Shown in pieces: positions 1 to 13,200 of a stretch of 64,000 bases of DNA. Source of the DNA: Heloderma charlesbogerti (taxonomy: Eukaryota; Chordata; Lepidosauria; Squamata; Helodermatidae). Where the stretch lies: assembly GCA_026122225.1 (NCBI GenBank), contig JANEZZ010000307.1, positions 1,240,001 through 1,304,000 of the forward strand. Reading direction: 5' to 3'. A model generated the notes under the pieces. That model did no database searches, had not been told where the DNA came from, and saw only the letters and a program-made list of their open reading frames with translations. Both the position numbers and the translations under genes were made by a program. Positions within the stretch are counted from its first letter, which is position 1; each line of letters starts with the position of its first letter.

Positions 1-345
1 CTTAAGGACCACCTTTCTCCAAACGAACCTACCCAGCAATTAAGATCCTTGTCAGAGGCCCTTCTCTGGGTACTCCCACTATCTCAAGTCAGATGTGTAG
101 ATGCTGAAGGGGGACCTTTTCCAGTGGTGGCTCCCAAATTATGGAATCCCCTCCTTAAGCATGTGCACTTAGTTCAATAGTTACTATTTTTTAGGCACCA
201 GGCAAAATCTTGGGGTTTTAATGGAGTTATTTATCTTTTATGGTATTTTGTTCCTAAGTTTGAATTGTTTTAATGGCTACTGGTTTAATTGTATGGCTTT
301 GATTGTGTTTCCTATTGCTGTCTGTTTTGACAGCCACCAGGAGCA
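1..345 (+). mobile_element. L2-like LINE 3' end fragment
   Basis: Carries a degenerate version of the L2 C-terminal segment (a Pro-Lys-Leu-Trp-Asn-like motif at 130-150) followed by an AT-rich tail. The same organisation recurs at 7735-8125 and 47600-48225. Positions 345-720 hold nothing I recognise. Confidence 0.4.
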
Positions 346-799
346 GTTCCAGGTTTTTGTGGGCCCTTGGGCAACAGTGCATCAGTAGGCCCCCTTCGGC
401 GCTGCACCTACTCTTCTTCCACTTGTGTTGATAGCGTTTATATCCTTTAAGTAACCAAATTCAACCAATGAGGCTGCAATCCCAAACACACTTACTAGGA
501 AGCAAATCCACTACCACTAAGTAAATATGCAGGATTGCACTACAGAGATTTGGATATACTGGAAATTACAAGTTGCATTTTAGGTATTTTCCCCAAGTAC
601 TGAATGATGTCAATGTTGACAATGTACTCGTAGGTTTTCATAAATATGAACTAAAAGGTTTTGCTCTATTGTAGACTGGATATGAAGCACTATGCCCACT
701 CCTCCTCCTCCCTAGAATAATACAATCATAGAATAGTAGGGTTGGAAGGGGCCTACAAGGCCATCGAGTCCAACCCCCTGCTCAATGCAGGAATCCAAG

Positions 800-3688
800 T
801 CAGAGCATCCCTGACAGATGGCTGTCCAGCCTCGTCTTGAAGGCCTCCAGTGTGGGAGAGCCCACCACCTCCCCAGGTAATTGGTTCCATTGTCGTATTG
901 CTGTAACAGTCAGGAAGTTTTTCCTGGTGTTCAGCCAGAATCTGGCTTCCTGTAACTTGAGCCCATTATTCCGTGTCCTGCACTCTGGGATGATCAAGAA
1001 GAGATGCTGGCCTTCCTCTCTGTGACAACCTTTCAAGTACTTGAAGAGTGCTATCATATCTCCCCTCAGTCTGCTCTTCTCAAGGCTAAACATGCCCAGT
1101 TCTTTCAGTCTCTCTTCATAGGGCTTTGTTTCCAGTCCCCTGATCATCGTTGTTGCCCTCCTCTGAACCCTCTCCAGTTTGTCTGCATCCTTCTTAAAGT
1201 GTGGTGCCCAGAACTGGACACAGTACTCCAGATGAGGCCTAACCAGTGCTGAGTAGAGGGGAACTAGTACTTCCCGGGATTTGGAAGCGATGCTTCTATG
1301 AATGCAGCCCAAAAGAGCATTTGCCTTTTTTGCAGCCACATCACATTGTTGCTTGTGATTGACAACAATTCCAAGATCTTTCTCGCTTGTTGAGCCACGT
1401 ATCCCCCATCTTGTAACTGTGCATTTCATTTCTTTTTCCTAGGTGCAGAACTTGGCATTTATCCCTATGAAATGTCATTCTGTTGTTTTCTGCAAAGCAC
1501 TCCAGTCTATCCAGATCACTTTGAATTTTGTTTCTGTCTTCCAAAGTATTAGCTATCCCTCCCAATTTTGTGTCATCTGCAAATTTGATCAGCATTCCCT
1601 GCACCTCCTCCTCCAAGTCATTAATAAAAATGTTGAAGAGCGCTGGGCCCAGGACTGAGCCCTGCAGTACCCCACTTGTTACCTCTCCCCAGTTTGAGAA
1701 GGTCCCACTGATAAGCGCTCTTTGAGACCGATTCTGTAGCCAACTGTGGATCCACCAGATCGTTGTTACATCTAGCCCACTTTGAGCTAGTTTGCTCATC
1801 AAGATATCATGGGGCACTTTGTCGAAAGCTTTGCTGAAGTCGAGGTATATGATGTCTACAGCATTCCCACGGTCTACAAGGGAGGTTACTTGATGAAAAA
1901 ATGAGATCAGATTTGTCTGGCAGGACTTGTTTTTGACAAATCCATGTTGGCTTCGAGTAATCACTGCATTGTTGTCAAGGTGCTTCCAGATGGATTCCTT
2001 TATCATCTGCTCCAGAATTTTCCCTGGGATTGATGTCAGACTGACTGGTCCGTAGTTCCCAGATTCCTCCGTTTTACCCTTTTTGAAGATAGGGACAACA
2101 TTAGCCCTCCTCCAGTCATCTGGCACTTCCCCCGTCCTCCATGATTTCTCAAAGAGAATAGACAGCGGTTCTGAGAGTTCTTCTGCCAGTTCCTTTATGA
2201 CTCTAGGATGCAGTTCATCTGACCCTGGAGATTTGAACTCATTCCAAGTCATTAGGTGTTCCTTGACTATATGCCTATCGATCTCAAGCTGCCATCCTGC
2301 CCCTTCAGCCTGTACTTCGCCTTTGCCAGGGGGGTCATAGACCCTCTTTGGGAGAAGACTGAGCCAAAGTAGGAATTGAGCACCTCTGCCTTTTCTTTGT
2401 CATCTGTTATCGTTTTGCCATCCTTATTTAATAGCTGAACCACCATTTCTTTCCTCTGCCTTTTACTATGCAAGTAGCTGAAGAAAGCCTTTTGTTGTTT
2501 TTAGCATCCCTTGCTAACCTCAGCTCATTCTCAGCTTTAGCCTTCCTGACGCCATCCCTACAATTCTGTGTTATCTGCCTGTACTCTTCCTTTTGTTACT
2601 TGGCCTTCTTTCCACTTCCTATATGTGTCCTTTTCTGTTTTCAGGTCATCCCTAAGCTTTTTGTGAAGCCACATTGGCTTCTTCTGTTGTCTTCCACCTT
2701 TTCTTCTTGTTGGAATTGTTTGTGATTGTGCCTTGAGAATTTCCTTTTTTAAAAGCTCCCACCCATCTTGGACTTCTTTTCTCGTTAGCGTCTCTTGCCA
2801 TGGGACTTTACTGATCATTGTTCTGAGTTTATTAAAATCAGCTTTCCTAAAATCCAGGGTACGCGTTTGACTACACTCAGCTTTTGCTTCGCTTAGAACC
2901 AAGAACTCAAGTACAACATGGTCGCTTTCCCCCAGAGTTCCTGTAACTGCTACTTTATCCACTAAGTCATCTCTGTTGGTTAGGATCAAGTCAAGGATAG
3001 CCGATCCTCTAGTTCCTTCCTCTACTTTCTGTAGGAGGAAGTTATCCGCCACACAAGTCAGGAATTTCCTGGAGGGACCATGTTTTGCAGAATTTGTCTC
3101 CCAACAAATATCAGGGAAATTGGAGTCCCCCATTACTACTACATCATGCTTCCTTGAAACACTGGCTATTTGCTTTTCAAAAGTTTCATCCTTGTCTTCT
3201 CCTTGATTGGGTGGCCGGTAGTAGACTCCGACCACCAGGTTCCTTTTATTCTTTGCTCCATATATTTCAACCCAGATGCTCTCAATGGAGCTATCAAGCT
3301 CATCCTCCTGTATTCCTGTGCAGAGATATGTATTTTTCACATACAGTGCAACCCCACCTCCCTTTCTGTTCCTCCTGTTCTTTTTGAACAAGTTATATCT
3401 TAGGTACAGAAATGAAATAAATAAATAATAAATATATCCTTCAATTGCTGTATTCCAGTCATGAGAGTCATCCCACCAAGTCTCAGTTATACCTATCAGG
3501 TCATAATTTCCCTCCTGTATTAAGAGTTCAAGTTCGTTCTGTTTGTTTCCCATACTCTGGGCATTAGTATATAGACATCGAAGACCATGTGCTTCATACT
3601 CTGGCTTTCTTCCTACATGTGTCTGAAGACTATTATTGGGCGCTATCAGAGCTGTTCTCTCCGTTGCAGTGCATGCGCCTACGTCCAT
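800..3688 (-). pseudogene. CR1 ORF2: endonuclease plus reverse transcriptase, frameshifted
   Basis: The endonuclease part (2558-3688) shows the APE-type blocks [36 protein letters not shown] and SDHV. The reverse transcriptase part (1341-2252) shows [13 protein letters not shown], a GSVLGP block and the catalytic FADDTKL. The C-terminal part (800-1429) has [13 protein letters not shown] and RVQRRAT. The frame changes near 2560 and again between 1341 and 1429, so no single protein can be made. Confidence 0.85.
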
Positions 3689-3725
3689 TGTTACCCCAAC
3701 ATTACATCTCCCTTCCCCATAGGAT

Positions 3726-4733
3726 TCAGTTTAAAGCCCTCCTGATGAAGTTCTTCATGCTGTGGCCAAACACATTCTTCCCATCCTTTGTGAGGTGCAA
3801 CCCGTCCCTAGCCAACAGCCCATTTTCCAGGAAGTATAACCCGTGGTCCCAGAATCCAAATCTCTCTCGTCGGCACCACCTTTGTAGCCACTCATTCACC
3901 TTGAGTATTTTTCGTTCCCTTTCTATCCCTCTTCTAACTACTGGAAGGATGGATGAGAAAACTATCTGGGCCCCAAAGTTCTTGAGTTTCCTTCCCAAAG
4001 CTTCAAAGTCTGACGTGATCTCTTCGTAGCTCCGCTTGGCAGTATCATTTGCTCCCACATGGATGAGAAGAAAGGGATACCTGTCAGTGGGCTTTATGAG
4101 TGCAGGCAACCTTTCAGTCACGTCTCTAATCTGTCCTCCCGGGAAACAACATACCTGGCGAGTCCACGGGTCTTCGCGACATACTTGGGTCTCGATCCCA
4201 CGGAGCAAGGAGTCTCCCACTACTACCACTCTTCTCTTCTTCTAGTAGGCCTGGGTTTCATCGCCTCTGTTTGACTGACCTTCAGCTTCTTGCTCACTCT
4301 CATGTAGGTTCCCCTGTGATTCTTCCTCTGCAGGCTGTCCTCCAGTCTCATCCGCAAGTACCTGGAATCGGTTCCACAGCTCCACTGGTGAAGTGGCATC
4401 TAGTTCTTCTTCTCCTGTCACCCTTTTCCAAGGAGTATCCTCTACTCCATTTTTCTTCACCTCAGCATTTCCCACTGACTCATCTTGCTGTTGCTCTTCA
4501 AGCTTCTGGCCTTCCCTTTGCTGCTGTAGTTCCCCCATTCTGTCCAAGAACGCTTTGAGTTCTCTTATTCCCCGGAGGGTCGACAGTCGTTGCTCCAGTC
4601 CACTTACTTTTTCTTCCAGCAGCGTGATCAACTTGCACTTGTTGCAGGTGTAGGCCATGTTGTTCTCAAGCAAGAAAACAAACATTGCACACACCGTGCA
4701 GGTCACCACCACTGGAGAGTCTTGTCCTTCCAT
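3726..4733 (-). pseudogene. CR1 ORF1: CxxC zinc-binding/coiled-coil half and SGNH esterase half, split by TAG
   Basis: The first half (4245-4733) starts MEGQDSPVVVTC, has paired Cys-x2-Cys motifs (CTVC and CNKC), then a Glu/Gln-rich coiled coil. The second half (3726-4229) has an SGNH/GDSL esterase block with GDSLLRG near its start, GANDT in the middle and DGLHL near the end. Both halves are in one frame, separated by an in-frame TAG at 4242-4244. The esterase half has no ATG near its start. The other CR1 copy in this window (38347 onwards) has the TAG at the equivalent place. Confidence 0.8.
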
Positions 4734-4876
4734 AGCCTCCTTTCCCTTTTTGTGTCTAGCTTTGTGATGGTTCTAGACTAGCCTGTGCCTGCTCCTCTAC
4801 TCAGTAGAGGTTAAAAGCAGAGTCCCACTGGTGTGAAAGTGTGTGTTACAAGACAAATAAATGGAAAAAAGTTAGT

Positions 4877-4908
<32 letters not shown>
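4877..4908. repeat. (TAA)n microsatellite
   Basis: About ten uninterrupted taa units inside the CR1 5' untranslated region. Confidence 0.95.
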
Positions 4909-4909
<1 letters not shown>

Positions 4910-4941
4910 GTTAGGGGCCTCCCCCTTGACCTCCCCTGCCG

Positions 4942-5404
4942 AACTCCCCTGGCCAACTCCTGTTTGCTCCCCCTGTTCACTCACTCTGTTCGCTTGCTCT
5001 CTGGGAGCTTGCCTGCTTCTGTAGTCCCTGGACCAGCTTGCTCTGCTCTGCTCAGCTGGGAGGCGGGAAACAGACTGAAGCTTCCCGCCCAGTCAGCTGC
5101 TGGGAGTACTCAGGCCACACCCCTCCAATTCAGTTGGAGCTCTCAGAAGCACCTGGTGAGCTCACAGCCAATCAGAAGGATAAAGGTCAGCCCCCTGGGC
5201 TTCCTGCAGCCCACTTACCTCTTAGCCTCTGTCTCTTTTGTCTCCTTTGTCTCTTCAACCACTGCAACTCCCCTGGCCAACTCCTGTTTGCTCCCCCTGT
5301 TCGCTCGCTCTGTTCGCTCGCTCTCTGGGAGCTTGCCTGCTTCTGTAGTCCCTGGACCAGCTGGAGCAGCTTGCTCTGCTCTGCTCAGCTGGGAGGCGGG
5401 AAAC
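4942..5404 (-). repeat. Tandemly duplicated CR1 5'-end unit
   Basis: The 130-bp segment at 4942-5071 recurs at 5266-5404 (139 bp), with a 9-bp length difference at the ggaccagctggagcag site. The period is about 324 bp. The spacer holds an agccaatcag box (CCAAT-like) near 5166. The other CR1 copy here begins inside the first unit only. This resembles the repeated promoter units seen at some LINE 5' ends; promoter activity is inferred. Confidence 0.75.
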
Positions 5405-7124
5405 CCTGATGTCCTTCACCATCTTCTTCCCCTGGCTGTCTTTTCCACTGCCTGTGACAATCTCATGTGCCCTTATCCTGCTCTGGCTCTTTCCTGTCAT
5501 CCACTCTCTTCCCAAATAATAGATATGACGGGTAGAGACACACATAATGTAAATTACCTGTTTCAGTAGACTTAAAAGAAAATATCCTGCTGGGTAATAG
5601 AAATCAGTGGAGAAATCCAAAATATAACTGTATCTGAGATTGGGCAGCAAGCTGTCTACCTCACAAAAAAAGCAAAGTGGCAGCAAGGATAAAAGTCAGT
5701 GTTCTTCCTAACTTGGATCTGGTCCTGGCTTGCAAAAAAGTTTGTTTTTGTTGTTTTGGTGTGAAAAGCACAACCCATCTGTGTGCATGCCAATGAAGCA
5801 TGAGGCTTCTGCATGCAATTGCGCACTGGATTTGGCTTGGCAGGAGGTCTGAGGGGCAAATTCAATAGATGGACCTGCCCTGCAACCTAAGGGGACATCT
5901 TGTATGGGGAAATTTTGACTCGGAATACAAGCCAGCCTCAGCCCTACCTCAAGTATTAGTAGTGGACTGTACTGCAGTGAATTGTTCTCTCAGCACGGCC
6001 CCCCCCCCCGCCCTTTAATATATTATAGAAGTGAACTACACCGCTGCATTATAAATATGCTGCTCTCTCTGCTCAACTTGCAACATGGGGGTAACAGAAT
6101 TGGATAACACTGCAGGATGATGCAAGCTATTCTCTCAGAATCAGCCCAATTCCCAATCTTCAGCAGGAATAAAATATCACCAAACGACACTTCAGCCTGA
6201 CCCCCCAACCTGCAGTTCTCAGCATGAACTATACTGCAGGGCTGTCATAAGCCATTCTTGCCCCAGCCACAACACCTTCCAGCCTGCAATATGGGGATAA
6301 TAAACTACACTTGCTTTGGAATTTACACTCATAGGACTAATGAGCTGAAAACATGAAAAACACTTAACAGAACCAGAGTTAGAAAGAGCAGGATCTCTTT
6401 TCTATTCTGCTACATTTTGGGGAAGTAGGCTGGGGGGCGGGGGGAAGAGAACGGATACGGGTGTCCAATTATAGGTGCATTATAATCTTGGATTTCCCCA
6501 TTGACTTCTATGAGCAGCACTTCTGTCCTTGGGTACTTAAATGTGTTCTCAGCATAAACCAGGAAATGACCCATCCACACAAGATGTGTCACTCCATATT
6601 TCCAATACTTTCAATGGGATTTGAGATTAGTATGCTCAATGGCTGCATTTACACACACACTTCTACCCTCCTCATCTCCCCCAATCTTTCCCTCTCTGAG
6701 GGAAAGAGCTGTAGCTGTGTCCCTGTCAGAGCAGAGTCTGCATGCACGAACACAAACAATCTTGTCCCTTTCCACTCCTTTGCCATCCCCCAATCTTTTG
6801 TCTTGCCAACAACCCAGAGTTCCAGGTTTGGAAGACAAGGAGAACAACCTAGGGATGGAGCACCCTTGGGTTGTTTAGTGCAGCGGAAGCACACGAGCAG
6901 TTGGGAGCCAGCATGCTTGCTTGCTCCCACTCCCAAACAATCCACGGTTAACGAACCATGGGCTGTTTCATCATGCAAACTGGGTCAATGTCCTTTTGAA
7001 TTGAAGAACCAAAGATTCTCTTTGCTGGAAACTTCAACAAATCCTGAAATAATCTCACAGAAAAAGTAATCTCTGAAAAAAAAATGTAGAAAGCCTCAAT
7101 CAACTGAATGCAGTAGAAACTTAC

Positions 7125-7224
7125 CTGCCCAGTGGTTTCTGAGATCAGCCCCAGTGGGATTAGGCATTCTGGTTCACTTGCCTGCCCTGCTTCATCCACA
7201 AACACATGTGTGAAGTGTCCAACC
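7125..7224 (-). CDS. MOV10L1: MOV10L1 coding exon 20, DEAG box (residues 841-874)
   Basis: Encodes [20 protein letters not shown] and ends [14 protein letters not shown] is the Walker B/motif II ATPase element. Acceptor ctaactctag, donor GGCAG|gtaagt-like (gtaag). The next exon, carrying motif III, is not in the window, so this intron exceeds 7.1 kb. Confidence 0.95.
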
Positions 7225-10200
7225 CTAGAGTTAGAGAACAACCGTTGAAACTGTGTGCTTGCGGTATGTTCTGCCACCCCATGGTAGTGCCTAAGCAAAC
7301 AGCTCTAGAAAAATAAAAATTGTGCCTGAGTAATATTTGTGAACTAAGTATTTCAATCCACTCTATTCTCTATTTTGTATAGGTTAAGAACAGGCTACCT
7401 TGGGGCTGCTTCACATATACACTTCAGTGTAGGAAACATTTGCTCTTGCATACCTTGAAAGTAAATCACCTAACATGCACACAGGCCCAGTTCAGACTTA
7501 ACCTGGTCTGAATGAGAGTTGCAGCAGGCCTCAAGCCTGTGTACTCTCTTTCCTTGTCTTCTTTCACGTGCCAGGAGAAGATCAGAAACTTCCATTTCCA
7601 ATTTTAAACTAACTATATTTCTCAATGGCATGTGAACTCAGGGTTTATTTAAACTCTTAGACCTAGTTTAGACATAACACTAAATTATGATTTAGTGTTA
7701 TATGTGTAGAAGCCTGCTTCATGAACCTCCACATATTGAGAGGTGACGGGTGGCTACTTATGAGAAGGCCTTTTCCATAGTACTCCCTAAATTGTGGAAT
7801 ACTCTCTAGAGAGGTCCATCTTGTGCTGACTCGATCCATTTTCTGGTGCCAGGCAACCCCCTTTTTATCCTCTCAGGGCTTTACATTATTTTTAGCTTGA
7901 TACTTGTTTTACTCCTAATGGTACGCTGTAAAGCTGTGTTTTAAAATTGTTCTTCTCCCTTGCTGCCTTGATATTTATCTTCCATTTTTAAAATATTGAG
8001 CTGCTACTTACAATTTCTTTTGTTTTAAGGGATGTTATTCGTTTTATTGTGTTTGCTTTCATTATGTAACTCACCCTGAGAGCCTCAGCTAAAGGGTGAC
8101 TCCTAAATGAAATAAATAAAACACACAGCTGCATGGAAAATGAAATAATCTTTATTTCCCCATGTTTTGTGAAATATTCATTGAATATTCTAATACTACT
8201 GTAACATTTAAGTAAGATGGTTTGAATGTGGCAGTGAATAATTCATTTCATTTATATCTAGCCTTTCCTCCAATTATCACAGGCAGCATTATGTGTGTCT
8301 CCATCCCATTTTATCCTTACAATCACCCTGTGAGGTACATTATAGGGTGAGAGATGGTAATTGGCCCAAGATCACGCAGTAAGCTTCACCCAGTAGCGTT
8401 TTTTATGATACCAAGATGACATATTAAAATATTCCTTGACACAGTGTACTGCAAAATACAATTGGATTAAAGACCATTGAATTTTCCATACAGTGGTGGG
8501 TTCTTTTGCCGTTTCTGGCTGTACTTTGTTCATAGGACTACCTTGTAAAAAAAAAAAAGGGAGGGGCTTATAACATCTCAGTCTTGTTTTGAATGTTTCA
8601 CCAAAACAGGCATCCAATTACCTTATTCCTATTTGGTAGAACATTCCTGCACTGCTGCACGTCACAATGATTATCCTGAACCGAGATGCTTGCCAAATGT
8701 CTTCCCCATCTTTGCAGTAAAGCTTTATTACATCACTGAGACTCTGTCAACAGAAGCAAACAGTTGTGCCGTAAGTTCTTATATCACGGGCTAAACCTAG
8801 AGGGCTGGATTTGCCTTTCGTGAATGAAAAGGCTCTGTTCATGGAAGGCACTTCCATTCCATTTTTGGGGATTCTTCCTCCCACTCCCTGCACCACAGCC
8901 CACCCCATTTAGCAGGGTCCCTCAACATTTTGTGTAGCATTTTCAAGGGCTAGTGGAAAGCAGGAGGCCGGGAAGTCCACTTCTACCAGACCAGCTGCAC
9001 ACGGCTAAATCTGGATCCAACCCACAATGTGCAGATCATGTACATAGGTGACAGAATACTAACACCAAAGCATAATTTTTAAAGATGGGAAGAAAGATGT
9101 TGACAGCTTGATTCTTTATTTACCTATTTGATTTCTATCCTGCCTTTCCATCTAGAAGGATCCCCAATGGAAGGTACATTTTTAAAGGGTACACTGGAGC
9201 TGCTTCTACCCCACTCTGAAACATGGCTTTGTTCTGGGGTAGCATATCCTCCCCCACTAAGCCCAGCTCTCATTAGATTATTGTGTCTGTTCCCAACAAC
9301 AATAATCTCATCACGCTCCTCTAGTGCTGGCAATTGGGTTCCTGTCTGTGCGTTCTTTACTTCATGCCACCTAGAACTGCAAGTCTTTTCACTGCCCAAG
9401 TACAGAGAGAAGTACTCAGATGCAGCAGCTGTGCCTCAGGTGAGCTGCTGAGGAACAGCAGTCGGATGCTGTTTTGCTTTCCATGCAGAACTACAACCTG
9501 TTTCACTGTCCAAGAGCAGAGTGGCAGGATTCCGGTGCGGCAGTTTTTCAATATTCTGAAGCAGCAGAACAACACAGTTTTATTTTTACGCTATTATTAC
9601 GGTACTTCTGAGTCAGATGACACGTGGGGGGCTCCATGAAGGTATGTATGTTGTTTGTTCAAGTTGTGCAATGCATTCCTATAGCTCTCCACGCCTCTTC
9701 TACGTTGCTTTTAAAGTCTCTCTCCAAGGTGGACTGTGTTCTTCCACTGTGCTCTTGCCCCACAATAAGAAGTGCCCATTTAAATTGTCCTCTCTTCACA
9801 GAACTAGTGCAGCACGGAGGTAACATAAGCAATGACCCAATCTGCATGCAATTAACCCACAATTTTCTAGGGTCTTTGCCACTGCCATTCTGAATATGCA
9901 ATCTCCAATCAGAGGTTGCTCCGTGATGAGCGAACACAGACACTATGGGCTAATCGTGGGTTAAACAACCCAAAGTTAACCTACAATTAGTTGTTAGGTT
10001 AACTTTGGGTAGTTTAACCCACAACTAGCTCAAAGTATCCAGGTTCACACATCACAGAGCAACCTCTAATCGGGCTGATTAATCCTAAAATCTGCAGATT
10101 TGATATTCCACAAATCAGGAGGGACATATCAGTAAATACTGTTTAGAAGTGGCAGCTGTGTAATTTGGAAAATTTAAGCATTGCTCAATACAACTAAAGA

Positions 10201-13200
10201 TAAAGAAACAAAATGTTAAACTTACTGTATACAGACAACTCTGAGCTTCAAATACATCAGGGGAGAGCAACTTGTAGCCCTCCAGATGTTTTAGCCTACC
10301 ACTCCCATTAGCCCTGGCAAGCACAGACAACAGTGAGGGATGATGGGAGTTGTAGGCCAAAACATCTGGAAGGCCACAATCTGCCCACTCCCACAGGGCT
10401 GGCCCTCCCATGAAACAGGTTGAGGAACCTGCATCAGGCGGTGGAGTGGGAGGAGTGGAAAATTGCACTGCTCCCCGACTCAACCAGAAGGGCCCATCAC
10501 TGCTGCCCTGATGCCTCCATTTGGTGTTCTGGAGAGCCCCACCAGCCACTTTCCTGCTGTGGCACTTGCTGCTGCAGCAAGAAAGCAGTCAGTGGGGCTC
10601 TCTGGAGCAGCTGCCCACCCTATGTTTCCCTTGTCCCATGCCCCCTTACTTTTACCGATGCAGCGGTGGCAAAGGTAAGGGGGAACGCGTGACGGGGGAA
10701 GGAGAGGCGCAATGTGGTGGCAGCACATGTTCTCTCCCACTTCAGATGGCAAGAGAGCTTGCACTGGGGCTGCACCCCTGAAATACATAATGATGCATTT
10801 AAGACAGAATGAAGTCACATGGAGCAAGGCAGTCCTTAAAACAAATTACCTCTTCATTTCTGCTGGATGCATTAACTCTGACCATAACTCCTGGCTTTAA
10901 CATGTTGCTGTCATGAAGTCGTGAACAAACTAGATCTGTTGCACTGTTTGATGGAGCACAGACCAGTATTCGGCTGTCTGGTAAAGTGTTATGTATCTAA
11001 AAATGTTATAACAAACACAGTAATCTTTCACCTTCTCTTGGATGGCTATTCTTAATATACTGAGCAGTGAAATAGTACAGAAATAGATACTGCACAGATT
11101 ATTTTCTGCCATTCTTATTTCTTCACATCTCAAGTGTCTGTCCTTTAAGAAAGAGACCAACAGTGACTTTCCCCTATTCACAGATGTTCCAAAGTCCATT
11201 TGCTATCAGGAAAACTTTATGAAGAGAGACTGGAACTACTAGAGGACTAGATGTGCATAATACTACCTTCAGAATATCCCAGTGATTTATGAATTATGCA
11301 CTGAAGTAGGACTTTTTTCTTTATTTTGATCTACCACGAAAGATTTACATTAACACGCTTTCTGAAACACAGGAAGTAGCCCTTCTTCAAGTGAATATAG
11401 TGCTCAGAGCAACACCACTGCAATTATTCTTACTCCCAGATGATTTCAGTGAAGACAGAACAAGTCATGTTATCCTCAGATCAGTTCTGACTATGTTAGA
11501 GTCCTACTGCAGAAAAGGCCTTGGCTTTCTCTTTAAAACGAAAAAACCTTCTCAATCAGTGGAAATTCATAGCTCATGCATGCATGATTAAGTAAATGAC
11601 TTCACGAAGAGTTAAAATTATTAAAAGTAGCAGTGGCAAGGCCCAGTTATATTATTGTTCAGTGTTACCTGCAAAATTGCTTCAATGACTGTAACAGTTT
11701 TGCCAGTTCCTGGTGGTCCAAAGAGAATATAAGGAGTTGGACGACATTCACCACTAAGTATCCTTTTCACTGCTAGTTTCTGATGCTCGTTCAGCAGATG
11801 GTTGAAAAAGTCACAGTCTCTTCTATTAGATAATGCAGTTCCATTTACTATATTCAAATGGTGTATATATATACATATATTTTAGAAGTCTCTCTCTGGA
11901 GTGCACTCAATTTAAAAAGCAGTACTTAGAAGTTTTTCTATTATTTACAAAATGTGTAAATACACACATTCATCTGAAAAAATACCAACCATGTAAGACA
12001 TTAATTTATCTTAAAAAAATACCAGCCACGTACAGATTATTTATCCTATAATACAGCAAAAGCTGATGAACAACTAAACTGCATCTACCAAACCACTTCA
12101 TATTAGCAAAAATAAGCAAGAATTAAAATTATACTAACTTGTTTGTGTGGCAACAGTCACCATATCAGAAACAACAACTGCTTTTTTATTTTTTGGTTTC
12201 CTTGTTCCATTACCATTTTGCACCCTCTCATTCTGAAAGTAACAAAAAGAGAAAGAAAATAAACCTTCACAATATTTATGAACAGTAGCTTGTGCCAGAT
12301 AAAGCTGGGGTTCCCAACATAGTGCCCACAGTCCCCAAGGTGCCCCCAAAGGCCTGTAATGGTGTCCGCCAGGCTACCTGCGCTCCTCAGCACCAGATTA
12401 CCAAAATAATCCAACTAAAACATTCTCCCTGACCTACACTGCTCTTCTGCCTGCTTGCTGGCCCTGCTTGGCCTTTGATGAACATACCCACTTCCATTTT
12501 GATTGGTGGCAACTGCAAGACTTTGGAGGAAAGAGAAGGGGACAACGTATGGCTGAGCTGTGCCTCAGCTGAGCCACTGTTATGTATCAGAGGTCTGAAT
12601 GAGGAAAAATAAGTAACAGAGTGATCTGGGAAGGGGGAGGGGCAGGAAATGGGGCAGATGGAGTTATGTTGGGGGAGGTTAGGTAAGGAGGAAGACAGTG
12701 CTGGGAGAGAAAAAAGGTAGATGGGGCCTGGGTGGTTGAGGAATGCACAATGTAAGAAGCCTGCTGGAGTGAAAAATTTGAGCTATCACAACTTTTGCTA
12801 TCCTTTTAAGCACAAGAGGAATCTGCAGCACTACTTTCTTATTGCAGGTGTACTCTTTGGTACTATGTCAATAGGTTAAACAGTCATGAAAGCACTATAG
12901 GGACAAAAAAACACAGATAGTGGAGTCATGAAACTGCTTCAGAAAGAAACATACATACATACATATATGAACTCCTAACTTGCACCCAAGAACTATCAAG
13001 TTTAAGACAAAAAACTTAAAGCTATTGTACAGACCTTTGCTTTCACATGACTTGATGTCCTGACACCAATATTTAAGTACAAAATGTGAGTGTAGCAACA
13101 AATGTTTACTACATTTTGTTACAGATGAACTGATGAATTCATAGAAAGCCACAGCAGTAAATAATTTAGTGAAAAGCTGATAACAGATTGGTGGCAAAGG

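Larger units (their letters stand above)
721..5405 (-). mobile_element. Long CR1 LINE, near full length, with ORF1 and ORF2
   Basis: Ends at the low-coordinate side with the CR1 3' hallmark (minus: ccaaccctactattctatgatt). ORF1 lies at 3726-4733 and ORF2 at 800-3688, with the 5' UTR at 4734-5405. It sits in the sense orientation of MOV10L1. It has stops and at least one frameshift, so it is not active as it stands. No target-site duplication was found, which is usual for CR1. Confidence 0.9.

Noticed and set aside
10420..10827. Overlapping open frames on both strands near 10.5 kb
   Set aside because: GC-rich intron sequence with no splice logic, no family resemblance and mutual overlap on opposite strands.
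11669..11822. Alternative exon 17 starts at inner AGs near 11819-11824
   Set aside because: They leave one base, which does not fit the one-base end of exon 16; only the AG at 11848-11849 gives the needed two bases.
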